Shown: piece after piece, positions 8,347-16,900 of the stretch
Position numbering within the stretch: position 1 is the stretch's first letter
Layout of the letters: each line of letters starts with the position of its first letter
NCBI RefSeq assembly: GCF_013408525.1
Contig: NZ_JACBZM010000001.1
Location: forward strand, 3,968,001 to 4,032,000
Length of the DNA: 64,000 nt
From: Nocardioides aromaticivorans
GTDB taxonomy: Bacteria > Actinomycetota > Actinomycetes > Propionibacteriales > Nocardioidaceae
Direction of reading: 5' to 3'
Notes under the pieces: generated by a model
What the model saw: the letters and a program-made list of their open reading frames with translations, nothing else
What the model was told of the DNA's origin: nothing
Database searches by the model: none
Translations under genes and position numbers: made by a program

Positions 8347-9630
8347 TCAGAACAGCCCGGACCAGAAGCCGGCGAAGTCGGGGAAGGTCTTGCTGGTGGT
8401 GGCGACGTTCTCCACCAGCACGCCGGGGACGGCAGCGCCGATGATCACGCCGGCGTGGGCCATCCGGTGGTCGGCATAGGTGTGGAACACCCCGCCGGTC
8501 AGCGGGGCGGGCCGGATCGTCAGGCCGTCCGGGTGCTCGTCGACGTCGGCGCCGAGGGAGCCGAGCTCGGTCGCCAGCGCGGCGAGCCGGTCGGTCTCGT
8601 GGCCGCGGATGTGCGCGATCCCGGTGAGCTGCGACGGCGTCTGCGCGAGGGCGCACAGCGCGGCGATCGCGGGCGCCAGCTCGCCGACGTCGTGGAGGTC
8701 GGCCTGCAGGCCCTGCAGTCCCCGCCAGCCGTCCGTCGGCCCGGTGACCCGCAGCCCGTCGTCGACGCGCGCGACGGTGCAGCCCATCTGTGCCAGCAGG
8801 TCGCGCAGTGTGTCGCCGGCCTGGGTGGTCGAGGACGGCCAGTCGCGCACGGTGACGGATCCGCCCGAGACCGCCGCCAGAGCAAGGAAGGGCGCGGCGT
8901 TGGAGAGGTCCGGCTCGATCGCCTCGTCGTACGCCGCGACCGGGCCGGGGGCGACCGCCCAGCGGTTGGCCTCGCTGTCGTCGACCGCGACGCCGCGGTC
9001 GCGCAGCATCGCGATCGTCATCTCGATGTGGGGCAGTGAGGGGATCGGCTTGCCATCGTGGCGTACGTCGACGCCGGCGCCGAAGCGCGCCCCGGCGAGC
9101 AGCAGCGCGGACACGAACTGCGACGACGCCGACGCGTCGATGACCACCGTGCCGCCCGCGACCGAGCCGGTGCCGGCGATGGTGAAGGGGAGCGCGTCGG
9201 CGTCGGAGACGGGCACGCCGAGTCCGCGCAGGGCGGTGAGGATCTCGCCGACCGGGCGCTTGCGCATGTGCTCGTCGCCGTCGAAGGCCACCTCGCCGGC
9301 GACGAGCCCGGTGATCGGCGGCACGAAGCGCATCACCGTGCCGGCGAGCCCGCAGTCGACCTCGGCGCGACCGCCGGGCACGGAGCCGCCGAGCGGCGTG
9401 ACCGCCCAGTCGTCGCCGCTGGTGTCGACCGTGGCGCCCAGGGCGGTGAGCGCCTGCGCCATCAGGAGGGTGTCGCGCGAGCGCAGCGCCCGTCGTACGA
9501 CGGACGGGCCGTCGGCGATCGCGGCGAGGACCAGCGCGCGGTTGGTGAGCGACTTGCTGCCCGGGAGGCTCACGGTCGCGTCGACGGGGGAGGTGACGGT
9601 GGGCGCGGGCCAGGGGTCAGGAGTGCTCAT
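8347..9630 (-). CDS. aroA: 3-phosphoshikimate 1-carboxyvinyltransferase (EPSP synthase)
   Basis: 427 residues. The enzyme transfers the enolpyruvyl group of PEP to shikimate 3-phosphate in chorismate synthesis. Visible signatures are LPGSKSLTNRALVLAA at the N-terminus (phosphate-binding Lys/Ser), GLAGTVMRF in the PEP-binding region, and a final half containing DHRMAHA. ATG at 9630 was chosen because the family begins just before the LPGSKS block. The reading frame extends upstream into the DoxX gene without homology. A TAGACT -10-like box lies 10 bases upstream. Followed by rsgA, as in other actinobacteria (aroA-rsgA are also neighbours in Mycobacterium). Confidence 0.95.
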   Translation of the reverse strand: MSTPDPWPAPTVTSPVDATVSLPGSKSLTNRALVLAAIADGPSVVRRALRSRDTLLMAQALTALGATVDTSGDDWAVTPLGGSVPGGRAEVDCGLAGTVMRFVPPITGLVAGEVAFDGDEHMRKRPVGEILTALRGLGVPVSDADALPFTIAGTGSVAGGTVVIDASASSQFVSALLLAGARFGAGVDVRHDGKPIPSLPHIEMTIAMLRDRGVAVDDSEANRWAVAPGPVAAYDEAIEPDLSNAAPFLALAAVSGGSVTVRDWPSSTTQAGDTLRDLLAQMGCTVARVDDGLRVTGPTDGWRGLQGLQADLHDVGELAPAIAALCALAQTPSQLTGIAHIRGHETDRLAALATELGSLGADVDEHPDGLTIRPAPLTGGVFHTYADHRMAHAGVIIGAAVPGVLVENVATTSKTFPDFAGFWSGLF

Positions 9631-9643
9631 CTCCCGCGAGAGT

Positions 9644-10156
9644 CTAGTGAACGCGCGCCTTGACCTTGGTGCCGAGGAGCGCGGCCTCGCGACGGGCGTC
9701 GTGCGCCGCGTGCGAGGCGCGCCACGCGATGCCCGGCTTGCCCGCCGTGTCGAGGGACGCGATGAGCAGTCCACCGGCCAGCGAGACGTTCTTCGCGAAG
9801 TGCACCAGCTGTGCCTTCCGGTCCTCGGGGGAGGACGCCTCCCAGAACCGGTGGTGCGCCGCGGTCGAGGGCAGCAGGGACGCGCCGAGGACCGCCGCGG
9901 AGAGTCGCGGTGCCTTGCCGGTGGCGAGCGCCGCGCCCGCCAGGAGCTGCAGCGCGCCGCTGACCCGGACCCACGTCGTGGGGTCCTGCGGCACGTGGAC
10001 GGAGTCGGGCGTCGCGTTCTCGATCACGGGTCCGACCGCCTCGGCCACCGGGGCGACCTCCTTGGCGCGCGCGGGGGCGTCCTTGAGGTCCTGCACCCCG
10101 TTGGCGAGGAAGTACGACGCCAGGAGGGGACGGGCGAGGAGTCTGCTCAAAGCCAT
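9644..10156 (-). CDS. DoxX-family membrane protein
   Basis: 170 residues from ATG at 10156. The N-terminal ALSRLLARPLLASYFLANGVQDL is typical of DoxX-like proteins, which are small four-helix membrane proteins often linked to redox balance. Hydrophobic segments are visible near residues 5-22, 70-85, 95-110 and 130-145. It lies 13 bases upstream of aroA on the same strand and is divergent from the SRAP gene. The function is unknown in this context. Confidence 0.75.
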   Translation of the reverse strand: MALSRLLARPLLASYFLANGVQDLKDAPARAKEVAPVAEAVGPVIENATPDSVHVPQDPTTWVRVSGALQLLAGAALATGKAPRLSAAVLGASLLPSTAAHHRFWEASSPEDRKAQLVHFAKNVSLAGGLLIASLDTAGKPGIAWRASHAAHDARREAALLGTKVKARVH

Positions 10157-10193
10157 GGCTTCGCGGTACCCGGGGCGCGTCGGCCCACACAGA

Positions 10194-10199
10194 TACATT
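10194..10199 (+). promoter_or_regulatory. -10 box of a leaderless SRAP-gene transcript
   Basis: TACATT ends seven bases before the ATG of the SRAP gene. There is no Shine-Dalgarno sequence in between. Confidence 0.5.
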
Positions 10200-10206
10200 G
10201 GCAGCC

Positions 10207-11025
10207 ATGTGCGGTCGCTACGCCTCGAGCCGGAGCCCCGAGGACATCGTCGAGGAGTTCGAGGTCCTCGACCCCCGTCTGGAGCGGGCGATCCCGCCGT
10301 CGTGGAATGTCGCGCCCACCGACGAGGTGTACGCCGTCATGGAGCGCCAGCCGCGCAACGAGGCCGGTGAGCGGGAGGGCGACCCGGTGCGCCAGCTGCG
10401 TGCGCTGCGCTGGGGGCTGGTGCCGTCGTGGGCGAAGGACGAGAAGATCGGCAGCCGGATGATCAACGCCCGGGTGGAGACGGTCGCCGAGAAGCCGGCG
10501 TTCCGCAGGGCGTTCGCCTCCCGGCGATGCATCGTGCCGGCGGACGGCTACTACGAGTGGTACGAGACCGAGCACAAGGACGCCAAGGGCAAGCTGCGGA
10601 AGCAGCCCTTCTTCATCACCCCCGGGGACGGCTCGATCCTCGCCATGGCGGGGCTCTACGAGATCTGGCGCGACAAGTCGGTCCCGGAGGACGCCGAGGG
10701 CGCATTCCGCTGGACCTGCACCGTGCTCACCACCGAGGCCACCGACGCGCTCGGCCGCATCCACGACCGGATGCCGCTGCTCGTCGACCGGGCCAGCCGC
10801 GAGCAGTGGCTCGACCCGCGGCACACGATCGACGACCTCTCCGCGCTGCTCACGCCGGCGCAGCAGGCCGGCCTCCGCGCCTACCCGGTCTCGACGGCCG
10901 TCGGCAATGTCGCCAACAACGGCCCCCAGTTGGTCGAGCCGCTGCCGCTCACGGGCGACACGGGCGACACGGGCGACACGGGGGAGCCGGACGAGACCGA
11001 CGACGGCCAGGGGACGCTGCTGTGA
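10207..11025 (+). CDS. SRAP/HMCES-family abasic-site shielding protein (YedK-like)
   Basis: 272 residues. The protein begins MCGRY, placing the invariant Cys at position 2. This Cys forms a covalent thiazolidine link to abasic sites in single-stranded DNA, which fixes ATG 10207 as the start. Other family residues are Asn in WNVAPT, Glu in ADGYYEWYE and His in IHDRMPLLV. It protects abasic sites at replication forks. The C-terminus carries a short GDT tripeptide repeat and an acidic tail not needed for the fold. The homologue in Mycobacterium tuberculosis (Rv3226c) is likewise near aroA and the SigH locus. Confidence 0.93.
   Translation: MCGRYASSRSPEDIVEEFEVLDPRLERAIPPSWNVAPTDEVYAVMERQPRNEAGEREGDPVRQLRALRWGLVPSWAKDEKIGSRMINARVETVAEKPAFRRAFASRRCIVPADGYYEWYETEHKDAKGKLRKQPFFITPGDGSILAMAGLYEIWRDKSVPEDAEGAFRWTCTVLTTEATDALGRIHDRMPLLVDRASREQWLDPRHTIDDLSALLTPAQQAGLRAYPVSTAVGNVANNGPQLVEPLPLTGDTGDTGDTGEPDETDDGQGTLL
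10951..10980 (+). repeat. 9-bp tandem repeat inside the SRAP gene
   Basis: ACGGGCGAC occurs three times in tandem from 10951 and a degenerate fourth copy follows. It encodes repeated GDT in the C-terminal tail, a likely slippage hot spot that keeps frame because the unit is 9 bp. Confidence 0.8.
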
Positions 11026-11681
11026 GCGACGAGCGCCTCCTCCCCACCGTGTACGGCGAGGGCCGGCTCGTGATGCGCCGGGCGCGCCGGCCCGTGGTGA
11101 CCCTCCTGCTGAGCCACGGCGCGGGAGGGGGCATCGAGGCGCGGGACCTCGCCGCCCTCGCCGCGGGGCTCCCGGGGCAGGGCGTCAACGTCGCGCTCTT
11201 CGAGCAGCCGTGGCGCCGGGCCGGCAAGAAGGTCGCCTCGCCGCCGGCCACGCTGGACGTCGGTCTCCGTGCGGCGGCCGACGCGCTGCGGGTGCGCACC
11301 CCGCTGGTGGTGGGGGGCCGCTCGGCCGGCGCCCGGTCGGCGGCCCGGACCGCGCGCGAGCTCGGTGCCCGCGGCTGCCTGGCGCTGTCGTTCCCGCTGC
11401 ACCCGCCCGGGAAGCCGGAGAAGTCGCGGCTGGAGGAGCTCGAGCTCGCCGGGGTGCCGACGCTGGTGGTGCAGGGGGAGCGGGACCCGTTCGGGCGGCC
11501 CGAGGAGTTCCCCGACCCGCTGCCGGGTCGCACGGACCTGGCCGTCGTCCCGGGGGCCGACCACGGCCTCGCCGTACCCAAGCGGGGGCCGGTCAGCGAG
11601 GACGAGGCGATGGCGATCGTGGTGGAGTCGACGCTCGAGTGGATCATCCGCGAGGTCGTGGGGAATGCCGTCGCCAGGTGA
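11022..11681 (+). CDS. alpha/beta hydrolase of the KANL3/Tex30 type
   Basis: 219 residues. The oxyanion region LLSHGAGGG, the nucleophile elbow GGRSAGARSA and the block LSFPLHPPGKPEKSR match the small dienelactone-hydrolase-like family represented by eukaryotic Tex30 and KANL3. Asp in QGERDPFG and His in GADHGLAVP complete a triad. The GTG start overlaps the stop of the SRAP gene as GTGA, so the two are translationally coupled. The substrate is unknown. The last codons contain the -35 element of the sigR promoter. Confidence 0.82.
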   Translation: MSDERLLPTVYGEGRLVMRRARRPVVTLLLSHGAGGGIEARDLAALAAGLPGQGVNVALFEQPWRRAGKKVASPPATLDVGLRAAADALRVRTPLVVGGRSAGARSAARTARELGARGCLALSFPLHPPGKPEKSRLEELELAGVPTLVVQGERDPFGRPEEFPDPLPGRTDLAVVPGADHGLAVPKRGPVSEDEAMAIVVESTLEWIIREVVGNAVAR

Positions 11682-11687
11682 CGCGTT
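11662..11687 (+). promoter_or_regulatory. SigR/SigH-type promoter of sigR
   Basis: GGAAT at 11662-11666 and GTT at 11685-11687 are separated by exactly 18 bases, matching the SigR consensus GGAAT-N18-GTT known from Streptomyces. The expected start of transcription, 6-10 bases after GTT, falls at or just before the first ATG of sigR at 11697. The -35 lies in the 3' end of the preceding gene. Confidence 0.75.
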
Positions 11688-11696
11688 CCCTATTTC

Positions 11697-12422
11697 ATGA
11701 TCGCGACGCTCGAGAGGCCGCAGGCGACCAGCCGCGTAGGCTGGGACGCGATGACCGAGACCTCTGACCTCTCCTCCCTCGAACCCGACACGTTCGACTC
11801 CCTCGGTGACCCCGAGGTCGTCGACGTCGCCACCGAGACCCCCGAGGAGCGCGCCGCCCGCTTCGAGCGTGACGCGCTGCCCTTCCTCGACCAGCTCTAC
11901 GGAGCGGCGATGCGGATGACCCGCAACCCCGCCGACGCGGAGGACCTGGTCCAGGAGACCTTCGCGAAGGCGTTCTCGGCCTTCCACCAGTTCAAGCCCG
12001 GCACCAACCTGAAGGCCTGGCTGTACCGGATCCTGACCAACACCTTCATCAACAACTACCGGAAGAAGCAGCGCCAGCCGCAGCAGTCCCTGGCCGGCGA
12101 CACCGGTGACGTGGAGGACTGGCAGCTCGCGCGTGCCGAGTCGCACACCTCGACGGGCCTGAAGTCCGCCGAGATGGAGGCGCTCGAGCACCTTCCCGAC
12201 AGCCAGGTGAAGGACGCCCTGCAGCGGCTGCCCGAGGAGTTCCGGCTCGCGGTCTACCTCGCCGATGTCGAGGGATTCGCCTACAAGGAGATCGCCGAGA
12301 TCATGGACACCCCGATCGGGACCGTGATGTCCCGCCTGCACCGCGGTCGCCGCCAGCTGCGCGACATGCTCTCCGACTACGTCCGCACCGGCGGCGACGC
12401 GCCCCTCGAGGGAGGCAAGTGA
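11697..12422 (+). CDS. sigR: ECF sigma factor SigR (SigH), thiol-oxidative stress
   Basis: 241 residues from ATG 11697, or 223 from the in-frame ATG 11751. Region 2 carries [22 protein letters not shown]. Region 4 carries [45 protein letters not shown], the signature of the SigR/SigH group that directs thioredoxin and mycothiol genes. The first start sits just behind a SigR-type promoter. The second sits eight bases behind a TAGGCT -10 box, so each promoter could feed its own isoform. The gene overlaps rsrA by one base. Confidence 0.9.
   Translation: MIATLERPQATSRVGWDAMTETSDLSSLEPDTFDSLGDPEVVDVATETPEERAARFERDALPFLDQLYGAAMRMTRNPADAEDLVQETFAKAFSAFHQFKPGTNLKAWLYRILTNTFINNYRKKQRQPQQSLAGDTGDVEDWQLARAESHTSTGLKSAEMEALEHLPDSQVKDALQRLPEEFRLAVYLADVEGFAYKEIAEIMDTPIGTVMSRLHRGRRQLRDMLSDYVRTGGDAPLEGGK
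11737..11742 (+). promoter_or_regulatory. -10 box for a shorter, leaderless SigR
   Basis: TAGGCT ends eight bases before the second in-frame ATG (11751). It would be a housekeeping promoter independent of the SigR-type promoter 75 bases upstream. No clear -35 is seen. Confidence 0.45.
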
Positions 12423-12736
12423 TGTCCCTTTCCACCGACGGGCACGCCGAGGGCCACGAGGGCCACGTCCACCTGCACGACGACCCGACGGGCGCCGACT
12501 GTGCCGACTTCCTCGAGCGCATCGTCCGGCTGATCGACAATGAGCTCGAGGCCGGTGACTGCGCGGTCGTCCGCGCCCACATCGACTCCTGCAGCCCCTG
12601 TCTGGAGCGCTACGACCTGCAGCGCACCGTGAAGGCCGTGGTCGCCCGCTCGTGCGGCGAGACCGCCCCCGAGGAGCTGCGCGCCAAGGTGCGGATCCAG
12701 ATCCAGCAGATCCAGGTGCAGATCAGCGAGGGCTGA
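12422..12736 (+). CDS. rsrA: zinc-binding anti-sigma factor RsrA (RshA)
   Basis: 104 residues. The ZAS signature H-x3-C-x2-C is present at His53, Cys57 and Cys60, with further Cys at 27 and 47. In this family oxidation of the Cys to a disulfide expels zinc and releases SigR. The N-terminus is unusually His-rich (HAEGHEGHVHLH). ATG at 12422 was chosen because GGAGG lies six bases upstream; an in-frame GTG three bases earlier is less well placed. It is directly coupled to sigR, the usual arrangement. Confidence 0.9.
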   Translation: MSLSTDGHAEGHEGHVHLHDDPTGADCADFLERIVRLIDNELEAGDCAVVRAHIDSCSPCLERYDLQRTVKAVVARSCGETAPEELRAKVRIQIQQIQVQISEG

Positions 12737-12775
12737 CCCCTCGGCCGGACCGCCGGCTTCTGCCATGATCGCGGG

Positions 12776-13606
12776 ATGACGAAGACCGTCCTGATCACCG
12801 GCTGCTCCTCCGGTATCGGCGCCGCCACGGCGTCCCGCCTCCTCGACAGCGGCTGGGAGGTCTGGGCCAGCGCCCGCCGTCCCGAGACGCTCGCCGACCT
12901 CGCGGCAGCGGGCTGTCGCACCGTCGCCCTCGACGTCACCGACGAGGGCTCGATGAGCGCCGCCGTCGACACCGTCCTCGACGGGTCCGGTCGCCTCGAC
13001 GCGCTCGTCAACAACGCCGGCTACTCCCAGTCCGGCGCGCTCGAGTCGCTCGACGTCGATGACGTACGCCGCCAGTTCGAGACCAACGTCTTCGGCCTGC
13101 TGCGCCTGACCCAGCTGGTCCTGCCGGTGATGCGCGAGCAGCGCTCGGGCCGGATCGTGAACATCGGCTCCATGGGCGGCAAGCTCACCTTCCCGGGCGG
13201 CGGCGCCTACCACGCCAGCAAGTACGCCGTGGAGGCGCTCTCCGACGCGCTGCGCTACGAGGTCTCGGGCTTCGGCATCAAGGTCGTGCTCATCGAGCCC
13301 GGCCTGATCACCACGAACTTCGAGGCCGCCGTCGCTGCGGGCATGCCGGCCGGAGAGGGCCCCTACGCCGCCTTCAACGAGCAGGTCCAGGCGGCCACCA
13401 CCGAGGCGTACGACGGCCCGATGGCCCGCTTCGGTGGCCCGCCCGAGGCGGTGGCGAAGGTGATCGAGAAGGCGCTCACGAAGGCCAACCCGAAGCCCCG
13501 CTACACGGTCACCATCTCGGCGCCGGCCGCGATGGCGGCCCGCAAGGTGCTCGGCGACCGGGGCTGGGACCTCGCGATGCGCACCCAGTTCCCGCGCCCG
13601 GAGTGA
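12776..13606 (+). CDS. short-chain dehydrogenase/reductase
   Basis: 276 residues of the classical SDR fold. The nucleotide-binding TGCSSGIG is at residues 9-16. NNAG, the Ser in IVNIGSMGG and the catalytic YHASK are all present, so the enzyme should be an active NAD(P)(H)-dependent alcohol or ketone oxidoreductase. The substrate is unknown. A CATGAT box lies six bases upstream of the ATG. It follows rsrA by 39 bases, which may place it under SigR read-through, but a separate start is likely. The downstream hairpin at 13655 would terminate it. Confidence 0.9.
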   Translation: MTKTVLITGCSSGIGAATASRLLDSGWEVWASARRPETLADLAAAGCRTVALDVTDEGSMSAAVDTVLDGSGRLDALVNNAGYSQSGALESLDVDDVRRQFETNVFGLLRLTQLVLPVMREQRSGRIVNIGSMGGKLTFPGGGAYHASKYAVEALSDALRYEVSGFGIKVVLIEPGLITTNFEAAVAAGMPAGEGPYAAFNEQVQAATTEAYDGPMARFGGPPEAVAKVIEKALTKANPKPRYTVTISAPAAMAARKVLGDRGWDLAMRTQFPRPE

Positions 13607-13654
13607 TTCGCCGTTGATCCGAAGGCCCGAGCCGGGCCCGTGAAAAGCAGCGAA

Positions 13655-13676
13655 CCCCCGGACGCAGGTCCGGGGG
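13655..13676. terminator. bidirectional hairpin terminator
   Basis: A perfect 9-bp stem (CCCCCGGAC / GTCCGGGGG) with a GCAG loop sits between the convergent SDR gene and the bL37 gene. On the minus strand it is followed by a short T-rich stretch (CTTTTC). Confidence 0.75.
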
Positions 13677-13699
13677 ATTCGAGCGAACGCTGAGCGGGC

Positions 13700-13774
13700 T
13701 CAGCTGTTCGGGCGCTTGCCGTGGTTCGCGCCCTTCTTGCGGCGCGCGCGGCGCTTGCGGCCGGTCTTGCCCAT
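13700..13774 (-). CDS. 50S ribosomal protein bL37
   Basis: A 24-residue, strongly basic peptide beginning MGKTGRKRRARRKKG and ending ANHGKRPNS. The ANHGKRP tail and length match the small actinobacterial ribosomal protein bL37 first seen in the Mycobacterium smegmatis large subunit. It is easily missed by gene finders. The start is supported by a strong ribosome binding site (AGGAGGA) seven bases upstream, and a hairpin terminator follows at 13655-13676. It lies at the end of a long antisense open frame that is not a gene. Confidence 0.85.
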   Translation of the reverse strand: MGKTGRKRRARRKKGANHGKRPNS

Positions 13775-13948
13775 GGTTCCTCCTAGAGTCGATCGGTCCA
13801 GTGTCTCAGGTGCCTGCGCCGACGTGGAAATCGGCCCGCTGCGACGATCCGGGCAAGGGTTCTCCGATTCTGCTGTGACGGCCCTCACCCCGGTGTTAGT
13901 GTCCGCGCGTCTGCTCCCCCTCTCGGGACGAAACCCACGAGGCCCACC

Positions 13949-16900
13949 ATGCCGGTCCGTCCTGCGCGCGCTGCGCGCTCCGCTGCTCCCCGCCACCGCC
14001 TCCACCGTGAGGCGTCCCCGCGCCGGCGGCGTACGACGCTGCTCGCGGCGGCGGTCCTGGCCGCCAGCACTTCGCTCGGCGGCGTCCTGGCCGCCTCGCC
14101 CGCCCAGGCGGCCGGGCCGTGGTTCGTCGCGGAGAACGGCGCCAACGGCAACACCTGCCTCAGCGCCGCCGCCCCCTGCGCGACGCTGACCGCCGTGCTC
14201 GCGAAGCCGGGCTTCCAGGCCGGCGACACCGTCAACGTGGCGGCGGGCAGCTACGCCGACCGGCCCCTGGTCACCAAGGGCGTGAAGGTCGTCGGTGGCG
14301 GCGCCGGCGCGACCTTCACCGGCAGTGCCAGCACCAGTGCGGGCTGGGCCCTCGCGGTCAACGCCGGCACCGCTACGGTCGAGCTGCAGAACGTCAGGCT
14401 GACCGGTGGCAACTACCAGGCCGGCGGTGCGCTGCCGATCGTCTCCGGCAACGTGCGGACGACGAACACCTCGATCACCGGTAGCAAGTCGACCGCCGGC
14501 GGCGGGGTCTACCTCTGGGCCGGCTCCGCGACGCTGACCATGACCGGGGGAGAGGTCAGCGGGAACCGCGCGACCGCGACCGGCGCCAACCTCGGCTGGG
14601 GCGGCGCCTTCTACGTCGGTGCGGGGACGTCCCTGACCCTCGACGGCGTCACCGTGCGCGACAACGTCGCCGACGGCGCCGGGAAGGCCTACGGCCTCGG
14701 CGGCGCGATCCTCAACGTCGGCAGCACGACCGTCCGCAACTCCACGTTGCGCGCCAACGAGTCCACCGGTCCGAGCGGCACCAGCTTCGGCGGGGCGATC
14801 TACCACAACGGCCCCAGCCTGGTCCTCGCCGACGACGACTTCATCGCGAACAAGTCCGCGATCGGTGGCGCGCTGGCCACGGCGCAGCCGGTGAGCGTCA
14901 CGAATGTCGACTTCGACGCGAACACCGCGCTCGCCGCCGGCGCGGTCTACCCGACCGCGGGCTATACCCAGACCGGCGGCTCGATGACCGGCAACAGCGC
15001 GACCACCAACTACGGCGGAGCCATCTACGCGCCGGCGTCGGCCTCGGCCCCGACGAGCCTCTCGCTCACCGGCGTCACGCTCACCGGCAACAGCGCGCCC
15101 ACCGCCGGTGGCGCCCTCTACGCCACCGCCAACGTGACCACCACGATCCGCGACAGCGTGGTCGACGGCAACAGCTCGCAGAGCGGTGGAGGCATCTACA
15201 ACGCCGGCACCATCACGGTGCGCGACTCGAAGGTCCGCAACAACGCCGCGTCCTTCCAGGGTGGCGGCCTCACCAACGGCTCGACGGTCGTCGCGGACAC
15301 GCCGTCGGCGACGGTCATCGACACCGTGGTCACCGGCAACTCGGCCGCCGTGGCGGGCGGCGGCCTGCAGAACCTCACCCGCGCGACGCTCGCCGTCACT
15401 GGCGGCCGCGTCGAGGGCAACTCCGCCGCCGGCGGTGGCGGCATCGTGGTCGGCGACGCGTCGACCGCGACGCTCACCAGGGCGACCGTCTCGGGCAACA
15501 CCGCGACCTCGCTCGGCGGTGGCGGCGTTTTCAACGCCGGCAGCCTGTCCGTGGTCCGCAGCCAGCTCGCCACCAACAAGGCGCTCGGCTCCAGCGGCAT
15601 CGGCGGCGCGATCTACAGCGGCTCCAGCACGGCCAACGCCACGACGAGCCTGCAGGTCGACGCCAGCACCCTGTCGGCCAACCAGGCGTACGGCGGCTCG
15701 GCGGTCGTCGTCTACTCGACCGGCTCCGGCGCGACGAACACCGCGACGATCGCGCGCAGCACGATCGACGGCAACACCAGCACCTCCCAGTACGGCGCCA
15801 TCGAGCAGGTCGGTCGCCCGGTGACGATCACCGACAGCACGATCACCGGCAACACGGCCGCGGCGGGCGGTGCGGGCGGCCTGGCCACCGGCGCACCCGC
15901 GGGCGGCGGCGTCAGCGGCACGGTCTTCTCGGGCAACACCCCGAGGGCCTGCTCGGGCCCGGTCGTCAACAACGGAGGCAACCACGCCGGCCCGGGTGAC
16001 ACCGGCTGCGGCGTGGCCACCTCGGCCGACCCGGAGCTCGGCCCGCTGGCCGACAACGGCGGTCCGACGCCGACCCGCCTGCCGTCCTCCTCGAGCCCCC
16101 TGCTCGACCGGCTGACCTGCGGCTCGGGCGCCGACCAGCGCGGCACGGCCCGACCTCAGGGCGCGAAGTGCGACATCGGCGCCGTCGAGCGTGAGCAGGT
16201 CGTCCCGACCGTCGACGGCCCCGACCACGTCGACCTCGCCGTCGGCAGCCCGGCGAACCCCGCCGCCACGGTCACCGCGACCGGCTCCCCGGAGCCCACG
16301 CTCTCGGCGCGCGGCCTCCCGGCCGGGCTCTCCTTCACCGACAACGGCGACGGCACCGGCACGCTGTCCGGTACGCCGGCGACCGGCACCGGCGGTGTCC
16401 ACACCGTCACGGTGACCGCCACCAACGAGGCCGGCTCGGGCCACGCCGACATCGAGGTGGAGATCGCCGAGGCGCCGAGGCTCAGCGGACCGAGCGCGTC
16501 GACGTACACGGTCGGGGAGCCGGGCGGACCGGACGTCTTCGAGCAGACGGGCGGCCACCCGGTCGCGACCATCACGACCGGCAGCGACCTGCCCGACGGT
16601 GTCGCCCTCACCGACAACGGTGACGGCACCGGCACCCTCGCCGGGACGCCCCAGCCGGGCACCGGCGGCGAGTACGCCATCACGGTGAAGGGCAGCAACG
16701 GGGTGGGCGCCGACGCCACCTGGCCGTTCGCGCTGACCGTCGAGGAGGCTCCGTCGCTCGACGTCGCGGCGGTGACCACCGCCCGCGTCGGTACGACGAC
16801 CGGCATCGACCTCACCGTCGGGGGCTTCCCGCACCCGGAGGTCACGGCCGAGGGCCTGCCCGCCGGGCTCGCGGTCGACGGCGACACGATCACCGGCACC

